Source: an uncultured Clostridia bacterium
GTDB taxonomy: Bacteria; Bacillota; Clostridia; Oscillospirales; Oscillospiraceae
Direction: 5' to 3'
DNA: 54,454 nucleotides
NCBI GenBank assembly: GCA_945877365.1
Contig: CAMCRV010000016.1
Coordinates: 1-54,454 of the forward strand
The first letter of the stretch is position 1, and every line of letters starts with the position of its first letter. The position numbers and the translations under genes were made by a program. Under the pieces are notes generated by a model that was not told the DNA's origin, ran no database searches, and saw only the letters and a program-made list of their open reading frames with translations. Positions 26,371-34,306 of this stretch are shown here, piece by piece.

Positions 26371-26398
26371 ATTATACCGCATTTTTTTCAAGTTGCAA
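26371..26398 (-). promoter_or_regulatory. Promoter of the ABC exporter gene
   Basis: Minus-strand TTGCAA (26393-26398) and TATAAT (26371-26376) with a 16-nt spacer. Confidence 0.75.
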
Positions 26399-26466
26399 CA
26401 GAAGTTCTTCCAAAAACCGGAAAAATGTGATATTCTGAATCAAACACGAAAATAGGGGCGGATTAT

Positions 26467-27054
26467 ATGGAGATTATCGATTCCTGTGCAGATTATTGCG
26501 TCTGCGCCAAGCCGGTGGGACTGGACGCGGAGCAGGGAGTACCCAGCCAGCTGACTGTTCAGCTGGGGGGAGAGTTTTTCCCCATCCATCGGCTGGATGT
26601 AAATGTAGGAGGCGTGATGGTTTATGCCCGGAACAAATCCGCCGCAGCCGCCCTGTCCAGGGCGGTGCAGGAGGGCACTATGGTGAAGGAATATGTGGCC
26701 ATGGTACACGGCACGCCCCCGGAAACCGGGGACTGGGAGGATCTTCTGTGGAAGGACAGCCGGAAGAACAAGGTCTTTGTGGTACGCCGTCAGCGTGCCG
26801 GGGTGAAACCGGCGCGGCTGGAATTTCGCCGTCTGTCCGCCGGGGCGGAAAGTCTGGTGCGCATCCGGCTGCACACCGGCCGCAGCCACCAGATCCGGGT
26901 GCAGTTTTCCAGCCGGGGCTATCCTCTGGTGGGGGATCACAAGTACGGCTCCCGGTCGGAAAAAACGGCTCCCATGCTCTTCTCCTGCGCCCTGACCTTC
27001 CCCTGGAAGGGGCAGGAAAAGCACTACGAGCTGCTGCCGGACTGGGGAAAATGA
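26467..27054 (+). CDS. RluA-family pseudouridine synthase
   Basis: 195 residues, short because the N-terminal S4 RNA-binding domain is absent, as in RluA/TruC-like members. The catalytic Asp lies in PIHRLDVNVGG (about 39-49), and RIRLHTGRSHQIRVQF (about 136-151) and VGDHKYG are conserved family motifs. It isomerises uridine in rRNA or tRNA. The ATG at 26467 has GGGGCGG 5 nt upstream. It appears to be a single-gene unit divergent from the ABC exporter. Confidence 0.9.
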   Translation: MEIIDSCADYCVCAKPVGLDAEQGVPSQLTVQLGGEFFPIHRLDVNVGGVMVYARNKSAAAALSRAVQEGTMVKEYVAMVHGTPPETGDWEDLLWKDSRKNKVFVVRRQRAGVKPARLEFRRLSAGAESLVRIRLHTGRSHQIRVQFSSRGYPLVGDHKYGSRSEKTAPMLFSCALTFPWKGQEKHYELLPDWGK

Positions 27055-27152
27055 TCAGTTTTTGCCGTTCACAGTTTGTTCATATCATGCAGTATGCACA
27101 AAATTTCTCTGTACTTTTTGATATGCTTAATACTTTCTTAATAAAATCTGGC

Positions 27153-27181
27153 TTAAATATTTAACACCCCTGGGATATAAT
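27153..27181 (+). promoter_or_regulatory. Orphan promoter upstream of a hairpin, possible small RNA
   Basis: TTAAAT (27153-27158), 17 nt, TATAAT (27176-27181) in an AT-rich tract. No gene with a ribosome site follows; a terminator-like hairpin comes about 60 nt after the expected start. Confidence 0.5.
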
Positions 27182-27187
27182 ACGAGT

Positions 27188-27287
27188 GTAACAACGAAGG
27201 TTAACATTCTTTTTCATTTTCTTACCTCTCTTTTTCTCTGAAGAAACCCCCGGTATGGTCTGGTCAACCACACCGGGGGTTTCTCAT
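27188..27287 (+). ncRNA. Possible small RNA of about 95-100 nt
   Basis: Between the orphan promoter and a 12-bp hairpin GAAACCCCCGGT/ACCGGGGGTTTC there is a pyrimidine-rich stretch with no start codon and ribosome site. This is the plan of a stand-alone small RNA. It is also possible that the hairpin is the terminator of the pseudouridine synthase gene and the promoter match is chance. Confidence 0.35.
27243..27287 (+). terminator. Terminator-like hairpin
   Basis: A 12-bp GC-rich stem (27243-27254 with 27272-27283) has a 17-nt loop that can pair further (TGG/CCA). The T-run is short. Confidence 0.6.
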
Positions 27288-27530
27288 GCCCGGATGCCCG
27301 GGCAGGCTCTTACGAGTTTTTAGTCTGGCGGTAATCTTTTTATCCTTTGGGCCTTCCCGGTTCTGTCCGGATGCCCGGACGGGCACTTACGAGAATCGAG
27401 ACTGGTAGTAATCGTTACATCCTTTGGGCCCGCCCGGTTCTGTCCGGATGCCCGGACGGGCACTTACGAGAATCGAGACTGGTGGTAGTCGTTACATCCT
27501 TAGGGCCCGCCCGGTTCGTTACTGCCTGTG
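27285..27530 (+). repeat. 77-bp tandem repeat block
   Basis: A unit starting TCCTTTGGGCC recurs at 27343, 27420 and 27497, exactly 77 bp apart, with a degenerate unit before it and a partial one after. Each unit holds the palindrome-like GTCCGGATGCCCGGAC and the segment TTACGAGAATCGAGACTGG. The same CATCCTTTGGG motif occurs in the repeat elements near 36.8 and 54.4 kb. No coding function is seen; with the small RNA region it fills the gene-free stretch 27055-27588. Confidence 0.8.
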
Positions 27531-27588
27531 TGATCTGTTATATGTCATTGCAAGCCAATACAAAGTATTGGCGTGGCAATCCGTTCTC

Positions 27589-28506
27589 CTAACTCCTAAC
27601 TCCCTCCTGCACCAGATCCCGCATTTCCGCCTGACCGCAGGTGGTGCAGACGATGCTGTAAACAGGCTCCTTCCCCTGCTGTTTGGCAATGGCCTCGTCA
27701 AACTGCTTCAGCATCCGCTGCCGGTCTTTGGGCAGGCTGCCCCGAATCCGCAGCAGGACAAAATCATGGAAGCTGTCCAGCACCGTATCCTCCAGAAGCT
27801 CCGTCAGCAGCCTTGCTTCCTGTAAATTTTCCGCTTCATCTGCCGGGCGGAAGGTGCCTGCCTCCACGCAGCGGTACAGCGGCGCTTCGGTGTGCAGAAA
27901 CAGGGAGAAATTGGTGACGGACACCGGCTTCGTCTCATTGAGGAAGGCCGCCGTAGCCCGGGCATTCTCCTCACCCCGACCGGCTCCGGCGATGCCGGTC
28001 ATGATGTGGGCAGCATACTCTATACCCACGGCCTGAATCCGGGCAATCTGTGCCTTTGCCTCAGCGGAATTGTGATCCTTATCCATAAAAGCCAGAACAT
28101 CGTCCAGCCCCGTCTCCACCCCCAGATACAGCCGCTTTACCCCCAAATCGGCCAGCTCTTTCAGCTGGGCATCGCTCTTTTGGGCGATGCTGGTGACGGT
28201 GGCGTCCATGTGCACCCGCCGGCACTCCGGGAAGCAGGCGCGGATTCGGGTGAGAATCTCCACCAGGTGGTCATAGGGCAGCTGGAAGGCGCTGCCGTCT
28301 CCCAGAAAGACGGTTTTGGGATTTCCTCCCATGTCCCGAACCCGGTGCAGCTCCGCCTCCACCTGAGAAATGGGCAGAATCCGGTAAGACAGATGTTTGA
28401 ACAGTGTGCAGAACTTGCACCGGTTGTAGCAGCAGCCCACGGACACCGGCAGCATGAATGCTCCCCGTTCCATGGGCGCACGGCAGATCTGACCCTCGTA
28501 TTCCAT
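27589..28506 (-). CDS. Radical SAM protein
   Basis: 305 residues. The iron-sulfur motif C26-x3-C30-x2-C33 lies in GCCYNRCKFC, and FLGDGSAFQ (about 68-76) and LYLGVETGLDD (about 127-137) are typical of Elp3/HemN-like radical SAM domains. A CTTCGQAEMRDLVQE tail carries two further Cys. It should cleave SAM to make a radical; the substrate is unknown. It is the last gene of an operon with a GH2 glycosidase and an MFS carrier, 15 nt after the GH2 stop. Confidence 0.85.
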   Translation of the reverse strand: MEYEGQICRAPMERGAFMLPVSVGCCYNRCKFCTLFKHLSYRILPISQVEAELHRVRDMGGNPKTVFLGDGSAFQLPYDHLVEILTRIRACFPECRRVHMDATVTSIAQKSDAQLKELADLGVKRLYLGVETGLDDVLAFMDKDHNSAEAKAQIARIQAVGIEYAAHIMTGIAGAGRGEENARATAAFLNETKPVSVTNFSLFLHTEAPLYRCVEAGTFRPADEAENLQEARLLTELLEDTVLDSFHDFVLLRIRGSLPKDRQRMLKQFDEAIAKQQGKEPVYSIVCTTCGQAEMRDLVQEGVRS

Positions 28507-28521
28507 GGTATTCCTCCTTTT

Positions 28522-30210
28522 TTATCGCTCCACCGCCAGCTGCAGCTGACGGGCAATGGGGCGCAGCAGCTCCGGCTGCATTTTTTCGATTTTCCGGTCA
28601 TAGGTCACAAGGCCGTTGACCTCGTCCTCCACATCGCTGAGCTGGGTATAGATGGCGGCGCACAGCCCCCGCTCCACGCAGGGCAGCACCTCCTGGATAT
28701 ACAGCTCCCGGACAGCCTGATTCAGCTCCTCAGCAGACCGGTAGCCGCCGTAGCCGTAGCTCTTGTCGGGATTGAACATATGCCCCTCCGACTGATAGGT
28801 TTTTCCCCCGAACTCCGACAGAATCAGGGGCTTTTTCCCGTCAGCCTTCAGCTGCACCTTCCGGAAGTACACATGGCGGCTGTCCAGCAGGTCGCTCCTC
28901 TGCCGGAACCAGCCGGAGACGGCGTCCACAAACCGGGTGTCGTCCAGCTCCAGCAGCCGCTTGCAGACTGCCTTGCTGTCAAACTGCCCCCAGCCCTCAT
29001 TGAAGATCGTCCACAGGCAGATGCAGGGGTAGCTGCCCAGCAGGCGAACCGTTCCCTCCATTCCCTCCAGAAACCGGCGGCGGCACAGAGGGTCTGTGTG
29101 GAGGATTTTGTCCCCCAGCCGCTGGATGCCCGCAGTGGGCAGGCTGGTATCCCGGAAAAAGCTGTAGGCGCTGTTGTTCACCATATCCTGCCAGACCACC
29201 ATCCCCAGCCGGTCGCACTGATAGTAGAATTCCTCCGGCTCCACCTTGATATGCTTGCGCAGGGTGTTGAAGCCCAGCTTCTTCATGGCCAGAATGTCGT
29301 CGGCGTAGCTCTCCGGGGCAGGGGGTGTATAGATGCCCTCCGGCCAGTAGCCCTGATCCAGCAGGCCGTGGAAGAAATAGGGCTTCCCGTTGAGGCACAG
29401 CCGGGGGTACTTTCCGAAGGTCTTTACCTCCAGCGAGCGGATGGCAAAATAGGACTCCACCCTGTCCTCCCCGGCTTCCAGTGTGAAGTTGTAAAGGAAG
29501 GGATCCTCCGGGCTCCACAAATGGGGGTTTTCCGGGGCGATGGTGACCTTTCCATCGGTCAATGGGAATTCTCCCAGCCCCTCCACCAGCACCCTGCCCG
29601 GCAGAGGGATGCCAATATCAATGGTTACGGCAAAGCCCCGGTTTTCCACCCGAAGCTCCTGAATATAGGTTTCCGGCACGCTTTCCAGCCACACCGTCTG
29701 CCAGATGCCGCTGACGGGGGTATACCACATTCCGCCGCGCTTCATCGTCTGCTTTCCATAGGGGAAAGAGGGATCCCGCAGGTCGTCCCGGCAGCACACC
29801 GTCAGCACATTCTCCTGCTGCAAAGCATGGGTAATATCCCAGGAAAAGGGCAGATAGCCCCCCTCATGGATGCCCACTCTGTCTCCGTTGAGGAACACCT
29901 CCGCAGTCTGATCCGCTGCCCCGAAGTGCAGCAGAACCCTGCCCCGGCAGAAATCCTCCGGCAAGGTAAAGCTGCGGCGGTACCACAGCTGCGTCCCCTC
30001 CGGGAAATGCTCCCCCAGCCCTGACAGCCGGGACTCCGGGCAGAAGGGCACCAGAATTTTCCGACCCTCAAAGGCCGGCTCCCCCACGGCAAAGTCCCAT
30101 TCACCATTGAGGTTTACATAAGAATCCCGGCGCATCCGGGGTCTGGGATAGGCCGTCCAGGGGGTGCCGGTAAGGTTCTCCCCCCGGGGCGTCGTCAGTT
30201 CACACAGCAT
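28522..30210 (-). CDS. GH2-family glycoside hydrolase
   Basis: 562 residues; the ATG at 30210 is chosen by AAAGGAGG 6 nt upstream. The order is a sugar-binding jelly-roll domain (about 25-170; LNGEWDFAVG, WYRRSFTLPEDF, GAADQTAEVFLNG), an Ig-like domain (about 175-270) and a TIM barrel (about 275-550). Glu405 in IFNEGWGQFD should be the acid/base and Glu466 in LSEFGG the nucleophile. Beta-galactosidase, glucuronidase or mannosidase activity are all possible. No signal peptide is present, so it acts in the cytoplasm. The start overlaps the end of the MFS gene. Confidence 0.88.
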   Translation of the reverse strand: MLCELTTPRGENLTGTPWTAYPRPRMRRDSYVNLNGEWDFAVGEPAFEGRKILVPFCPESRLSGLGEHFPEGTQLWYRRSFTLPEDFCRGRVLLHFGAADQTAEVFLNGDRVGIHEGGYLPFSWDITHALQQENVLTVCCRDDLRDPSFPYGKQTMKRGGMWYTPVSGIWQTVWLESVPETYIQELRVENRGFAVTIDIGIPLPGRVLVEGLGEFPLTDGKVTIAPENPHLWSPEDPFLYNFTLEAGEDRVESYFAIRSLEVKTFGKYPRLCLNGKPYFFHGLLDQGYWPEGIYTPPAPESYADDILAMKKLGFNTLRKHIKVEPEEFYYQCDRLGMVVWQDMVNNSAYSFFRDTSLPTAGIQRLGDKILHTDPLCRRRFLEGMEGTVRLLGSYPCICLWTIFNEGWGQFDSKAVCKRLLELDDTRFVDAVSGWFRQRSDLLDSRHVYFRKVQLKADGKKPLILSEFGGKTYQSEGHMFNPDKSYGYGGYRSAEELNQAVRELYIQEVLPCVERGLCAAIYTQLSDVEDEVNGLVTYDRKIEKMQPELLRPIARQLQLAVER

Positions 30211-31498
30211 GGGAATCCTCCTTTTTTTGTTTCCGCAGCACCACCCACAGCAGAAGCAGCAGCACCAGCCCTGCCCCGAAGGCCGCCAGGAAAATATTCG
30301 CGTTGGGAATGAAGGAACGGGTGCCGTCGTCATTGAGCACCGTCCGGGCATTCTTCAGCACCGCCGCGCCGATGGCCGGGCCGATGACCCCGGGCACCAG
30401 CACCTGACTGAAAATCCGCAGCCCCTGAAACATTCCGGATTTGTTTTTGGGGGTGCAGTCCCGAATCCGGGCTCCCAGCACCGCGCCGCCCCCCAGATTG
30501 CCGCACATCATCAGCAGGCTCCCCACAAACACCATAGCGGTATTGCGGAAGAAGTAGAGCACCCCATAGCCTGCCATCAGCAGCCCCACAGGCAGAAGCA
30601 CCGCGCGGCAGAAGCCCCTGCGGTCGTAGACCCGGCCGTAGAAGGCGGTGAACACCGCCGCCAGCACAATGGCAGGTGCCATCACCAGCACATAGTTCTC
30701 CATTTCCAGCGAAACACTGTAGTAGAGAATCAGGTAGGGCATGAAAATCTGAATGGAGATGTTGAACACCGCCACCAGCGCGAAGGTGATGTAAAGCGAC
30801 CGGTTGTCCCGGATGACACCGGGACGAAAGCCGTAGAAAATATTGGCAAAATACCTCTGATTTTCACGGGTGTCCACCCGGGGCTCCTGCATCAGGAAGA
30901 AGCCCAGCACGCCCATGGCCAGCACCACCACGCCGATGATGGTGAAGATGGATACCCAGCTCTCCCCCCTGTCCAGATCGAAGCCCATGAAGCCGCCGAA
31001 CACCACCAGCACCGCCAGCAGGGGCATCATGGCGTTGATGCCCTCCGCCGCGCCCCGGTTGGTCTCGTCGGTCATGTCCGTCAGCCAGGCGTTGAAGCAG
31101 GCATCGTTGGCGGTGGAGCCGAAAAAGGTCATGACACAGTCCATGATGATCACCAGGGTCACGCCCACCGCCGCCACGGACAGCCCCGGAAACACAGCGG
31201 CAATCACATCCTCCCGGATGAAGGCAAAGCTCCAGATGGTAATGCCCCAGATCAGGTAGCCGCCGCAGATGAAGGCCTTGCGCCTGCCCAGCTTGTCGCT
31301 GAGGGCGCCCATCAGCAGGGTGGTCACGGCGGCAGCCACAGCGGAGGCCGCCACCATGGCGGAGATCGCCCCGGCAGAGGCATGGAACATCCTGTAGAGG
31401 AATACATTAAAATACATATTCTCCACAACCCAGGCCACCTGACCCACAAGGCTGAAGATCACCAGCGTCAGATAAAATCGCGCCTTTCCGTTTTTCAT
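30200..31498 (-). CDS. MFS transporter
   Basis: 432 residues from the ATG at 31498; a GTG at 31507 is an alternative. Twelve predicted membrane helices and the loop 2-3 motif GALSDKLGRRKAF (about 63-75), a classic major facilitator signature. Charged residues in helices 4-5 (MTDETNR) are notable. It probably imports a glycoside that the downstream GH2 enzyme cleaves. The end overlaps the GH2 start by 11 nt, so the two are coupled. Confidence 0.87.
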   Translation of the reverse strand: MKNGKARFYLTLVIFSLVGQVAWVVENMYFNVFLYRMFHASAGAISAMVAASAVAAAVTTLLMGALSDKLGRRKAFICGGYLIWGITIWSFAFIREDVIAAVFPGLSVAAVGVTLVIIMDCVMTFFGSTANDACFNAWLTDMTDETNRGAAEGINAMMPLLAVLVVFGGFMGFDLDRGESWVSIFTIIGVVVLAMGVLGFFLMQEPRVDTRENQRYFANIFYGFRPGVIRDNRSLYITFALVAVFNISIQIFMPYLILYYSVSLEMENYVLVMAPAIVLAAVFTAFYGRVYDRRGFCRAVLLPVGLLMAGYGVLYFFRNTAMVFVGSLLMMCGNLGGGAVLGARIRDCTPKNKSGMFQGLRIFSQVLVPGVIGPAIGAAVLKNARTVLNDDGTRSFIPNANIFLAAFGAGLVLLLLLWVVLRKQKKEDSHAV

Positions 31499-31559
31499 GG
31501 ACAGCACCCCGCTTTACAACCTTTTCACTCATGCACTTATGGGTTTTCCTCAGCCGCGT

Positions 31560-31722
31560 GATAAATTGTTATTTGTGGGGATGCCCAAAGCCTCCCCTGT
31601 GTAAGGGGAGGTGGCAAAAATCTATTGATTTTTGCCGGAGGGGTTGTCAATCCCCCAGTCAGCTTCGCTGACAGCCCCCTTTACACAAGGGGGCCTTTGG
31701 GTGCGCCAAATTTCAATTTATC
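31560..31722 (+). repeat. Intergenic inverted-repeat element, copy 5
   Basis: 163 bp bounded by GATAAATTGTTATTTG and CAAATTTCAATTTATC, with the same core as copies 3 and 4. It lies in the 503-bp gene-free stretch between the divergent MFS and glycosyltransferase genes; the rest of that stretch holds the glycosyltransferase promoter and nothing else I recognise. Confidence 0.85.
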
Positions 31723-31921
31723 AGTTTACTGACTGAAACCGATATGCTTTTTCTTTAATTTACCACAGCCCCGGTGGGGTGTCAAGGGACGCCGCGGACA
31801 TCTGACAGCCCGGGGCGGACAGATTTCGTCCTGTTGTTTTCCTCACAGGTTGGTTTTTCCAGAAGTTGTAACACAAGTGTAAACGATCCTGTATTTTCCT
31901 GAAAAACTTCCTGAAAACTCT

Positions 31922-31949
31922 TTGCAAACAGCGAAAAATATGTTATAGT
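31922..31949 (+). promoter_or_regulatory. Promoter of the envelope glycan operon
   Basis: TTGCAA (31922-31927) and TATAGT (31944-31949) with a 16-nt spacer. Confidence 0.6.
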
Positions 31950-32001
31950 ATCTTGAGTTTGGTCTATATACAATTCAAGACGAGATAAAGAGGCTCTGTA
32001 T

Positions 32002-33102
32002 ATGAAAGATTTATCCAATATTTCCGTGGTTCTGCCCTCTCTGGATCCGGATGAAAAGCTGAACGCCGTCATTGACGGCCTGCTGGAGTATGGCTTCACC
32101 GACATCATTCTGGTAAACGACGGCAGCAAGCCGGAGAATCTGCACTACTTTACCGACGCCGCCGCTGCCCACCCGGAGATTATTCTTCTCCACCATGAAG
32201 TGAACAAGGGCAAGGGCGCCGCTCTGAAAAACGCCTTCCGGTGGTTTCTGGAAAACCGCCCCGATGGGCTGGGCGTAGTCACCGTGGACGGCGACAACCA
32301 GCACCACCCGGCGGACACCCGCGCCTGCTGTGAGCATATGCTGGAAACCGGGCACTGCGTGCTGGGCTGCCGGGACTTCAATCAGGAGGATGTCCCCGCC
32401 CGGAGCAGCTTCGGCAACAAAACCACCTCCATGGTGTTCAAGATCTTCTGCGGCATGACCATCTCCGACACCCAGACCGGCCTGCGGGCTCTGCCCCGGA
32501 AGGCTGTGGAGGAGCTGGTGGACGTGGCCGGCGACCGGTTCGAGTATGAGACCAATATGCTGCTGGCCTTTAAGACCAAGGGCATCCCCTTTGACGAGGT
32601 GAAGATCCGCACCGTGTACATCGAGGAAAACAAAAGCTCCCATTTCCGGGTGATTCACGACTCCTGGCGGATTTACAAGCTGATTCTGGCTCACTTCTTC
32701 CGCTACACCCTCAGCTCTCTTACCAGCTTCGTGGTGGATGCCTCCGGGGTGTTTCTGCTGACCAAGCTGCTGGCCGGGGTTCTGGTGGATCCCATGCTCA
32801 GCGCCGTGTCCACCATTGGCGCCAGAGTGATCTCCTCCCTGCTGAACTTCTTTATGAACAAGAATCTGGTGTTCCAGACCAGGGTCTCCACCGGAAAGGC
32901 CATGGTTCGGTACTATCTGCTGGCCCTGCCCCAGATGGCAGCCCAGTGGATTCTGAATCAGGGCTTCTACACCCTTCTTCGCATCGGCCCCGAGGCCGCA
33001 GGACTGCGAACCCTGATCCACATTCTGGTGATGACCGTCCTGTTCCTTATCAGCTTCACGATCCAGCAGCGCTGGGTCTTCGCACCGCAAAAATCCAACT
33101 AA
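32002..33102 (+). CDS. Glycosyltransferase family 2 fused to a GtrA-like membrane domain
   Basis: 366 residues. The GT2 domain (about 5-225) has the nucleotide-sugar motif ILVNDGSK and the metal-binding VTVDGDNQ, like polyprenyl-phosphate glycosyltransferases. The C-terminal part (about 235-362) is a four-helix GtrA-like domain (FRYTLSSLTSFVVDASGVFL, LNFFMNKNLVFQ, TIQQRWVF). Such fusions are thought to make and flip a lipid-linked sugar across the membrane. The ATG at 32002 has GAGG 8 nt upstream. It opens a four-gene operon with a phosphodiester glycosidase, a membrane protein and a PAP2 phosphatase. Confidence 0.88.
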   Translation: MKDLSNISVVLPSLDPDEKLNAVIDGLLEYGFTDIILVNDGSKPENLHYFTDAAAAHPEIILLHHEVNKGKGAALKNAFRWFLENRPDGLGVVTVDGDNQHHPADTRACCEHMLETGHCVLGCRDFNQEDVPARSSFGNKTTSMVFKIFCGMTISDTQTGLRALPRKAVEELVDVAGDRFEYETNMLLAFKTKGIPFDEVKIRTVYIEENKSSHFRVIHDSWRIYKLILAHFFRYTLSSLTSFVVDASGVFLLTKLLAGVLVDPMLSAVSTIGARVISSLLNFFMNKNLVFQTRVSTGKAMVRYYLLALPQMAAQWILNQGFYTLLRIGPEAAGLRTLIHILVMTVLFLISFTIQQRWVFAPQKSN

Positions 33103-33115
33103 GAGGTACTTACTT

Positions 33116-34303
33116 ATGGCTAAGAGAAATCAGATGTCTTACGATGACGGCTATCCCATGGATGCCGCCCCCGTTAAGAAAAAGAAGAAAAAAGGCGGCC
33201 TGCTGGGTCGGATCATCCGCAGGTTTTTCCTGCTGGTATTCACCGTGGTGATTCTGGCGGTGACAGCCCTGTGCCTGGTGATGAATCTGGTGTTCAACGG
33301 CCCCTCTCCTGCCGCCCGGCAGGTGCTGACCATGTCCCTGACGGAGGCCAGCGCCACCAAATGGGTGCCCGGCCTGTTCATGGATGACGAGACCGTGGCA
33401 GAAATCCGGAAAAATGTGGAGTTTGAGCTGCCCGAGGAAGTGTCCGACACCTCCTCCGTGGTGATCAACAAGGATCACGCCCTCAGCGGCGCAGGCAGCG
33501 AATTTGCCAACTGCCCCGACGGCATCTATATTGAGGAGATCTCCGGCGCCACCTACAACGCCCATGTGATGATCATTCAGGATCCCAGCCGGGTCTACAT
33601 GGCCACCTCCACCGACGGCAAGTTCTCCGAAAGCATCCCCGGCACCCGAATCACCGATGAGATCGTCACCGAGGGTGCCATCGCCGCCATCAACGCCGGT
33701 GCCTTTAACGACGACGGCACCGCCAACACCTATGTGGGCTCCATTCCCGCAGGTCTTGTGGTGTCCGGCAGTGAGATACGCTCCAACATCTACAAGGACA
33801 TGGTGCCTGAGGAGGGCTTCGTGGGCTTCAATGAGGACGACATTCTGGTGGTCGCCAAGTCCATGACCCCGGAACAGGCCAAGGAACAGCGCATCCGGGA
33901 CGGCTGTGAGTTCGGCCCCGTGCTGATTATGAACGGCGTGGTGAATCAGGAGGCCTACAACTCCGCCTCCGGCTACAACCCCCGTACCGCCATTGGCCAG
34001 CGTGCCGACGGTGTGGTGATCTTCCTGTGCATCGACGGCCGTCAGGCCGGTTCCATCGGCGCTTCCTATAAGGATGTCATCGACATCATGAGCGAGTACG
34101 GCGCCGTAAACGCCTGCAACATGGACGGCGGCTCCTCCTCCGTCATGCTCTACAACGATGTGGACGGCCGCTATGCCGACCGGGACTATCACGATATCGA
34201 CAGCTCCGAGACCGTGAAAATGGTCAACAACTACTCTGTGCTTCAGTCGAAGCCCAGACGCATGCCGAACTTCTGGATGGTTCGGCCCGCCAGCGAGGGA
34301 TAA
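33116..34303 (+). CDS. Membrane-anchored phosphodiester glycosidase (NAGPA/DUF2233 family)
   Basis: 395 residues. A cytoplasmic Lys-rich stretch (about 22-28) precedes one membrane helix (about 38-60); the rest is extracellular. The NAGPA domain covers about 140-375 and shows INAGAFNDDG, GCEFGPVLIMNG, RTAIGQRADG and the hallmark ACNMDGGSSSVMLYN (about 337-351). The family includes the enzyme that removes GlcNAc from phosphodiester-linked mannose, and bacterial members act on surface polymers. The likely substrate is a phosphodiester-linked sugar on the cell surface, perhaps one made by the neighbouring genes. Confidence 0.85.
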   Translation: MAKRNQMSYDDGYPMDAAPVKKKKKKGGLLGRIIRRFFLLVFTVVILAVTALCLVMNLVFNGPSPAARQVLTMSLTEASATKWVPGLFMDDETVAEIRKNVEFELPEEVSDTSSVVINKDHALSGAGSEFANCPDGIYIEEISGATYNAHVMIIQDPSRVYMATSTDGKFSESIPGTRITDEIVTEGAIAAINAGAFNDDGTANTYVGSIPAGLVVSGSEIRSNIYKDMVPEEGFVGFNEDDILVVAKSMTPEQAKEQRIRDGCEFGPVLIMNGVVNQEAYNSASGYNPRTAIGQRADGVVIFLCIDGRQAGSIGASYKDVIDIMSEYGAVNACNMDGGSSSVMLYNDVDGRYADRDYHDIDSSETVKMVNNYSVLQSKPRRMPNFWMVRPASEG

Positions 34304-34306
34304 GCC

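Noticed and set aside
27285..27530. CRISPR array
   Set aside because: The units are 77 bp head to tail with no distinct spacers, and no cas gene is nearby.
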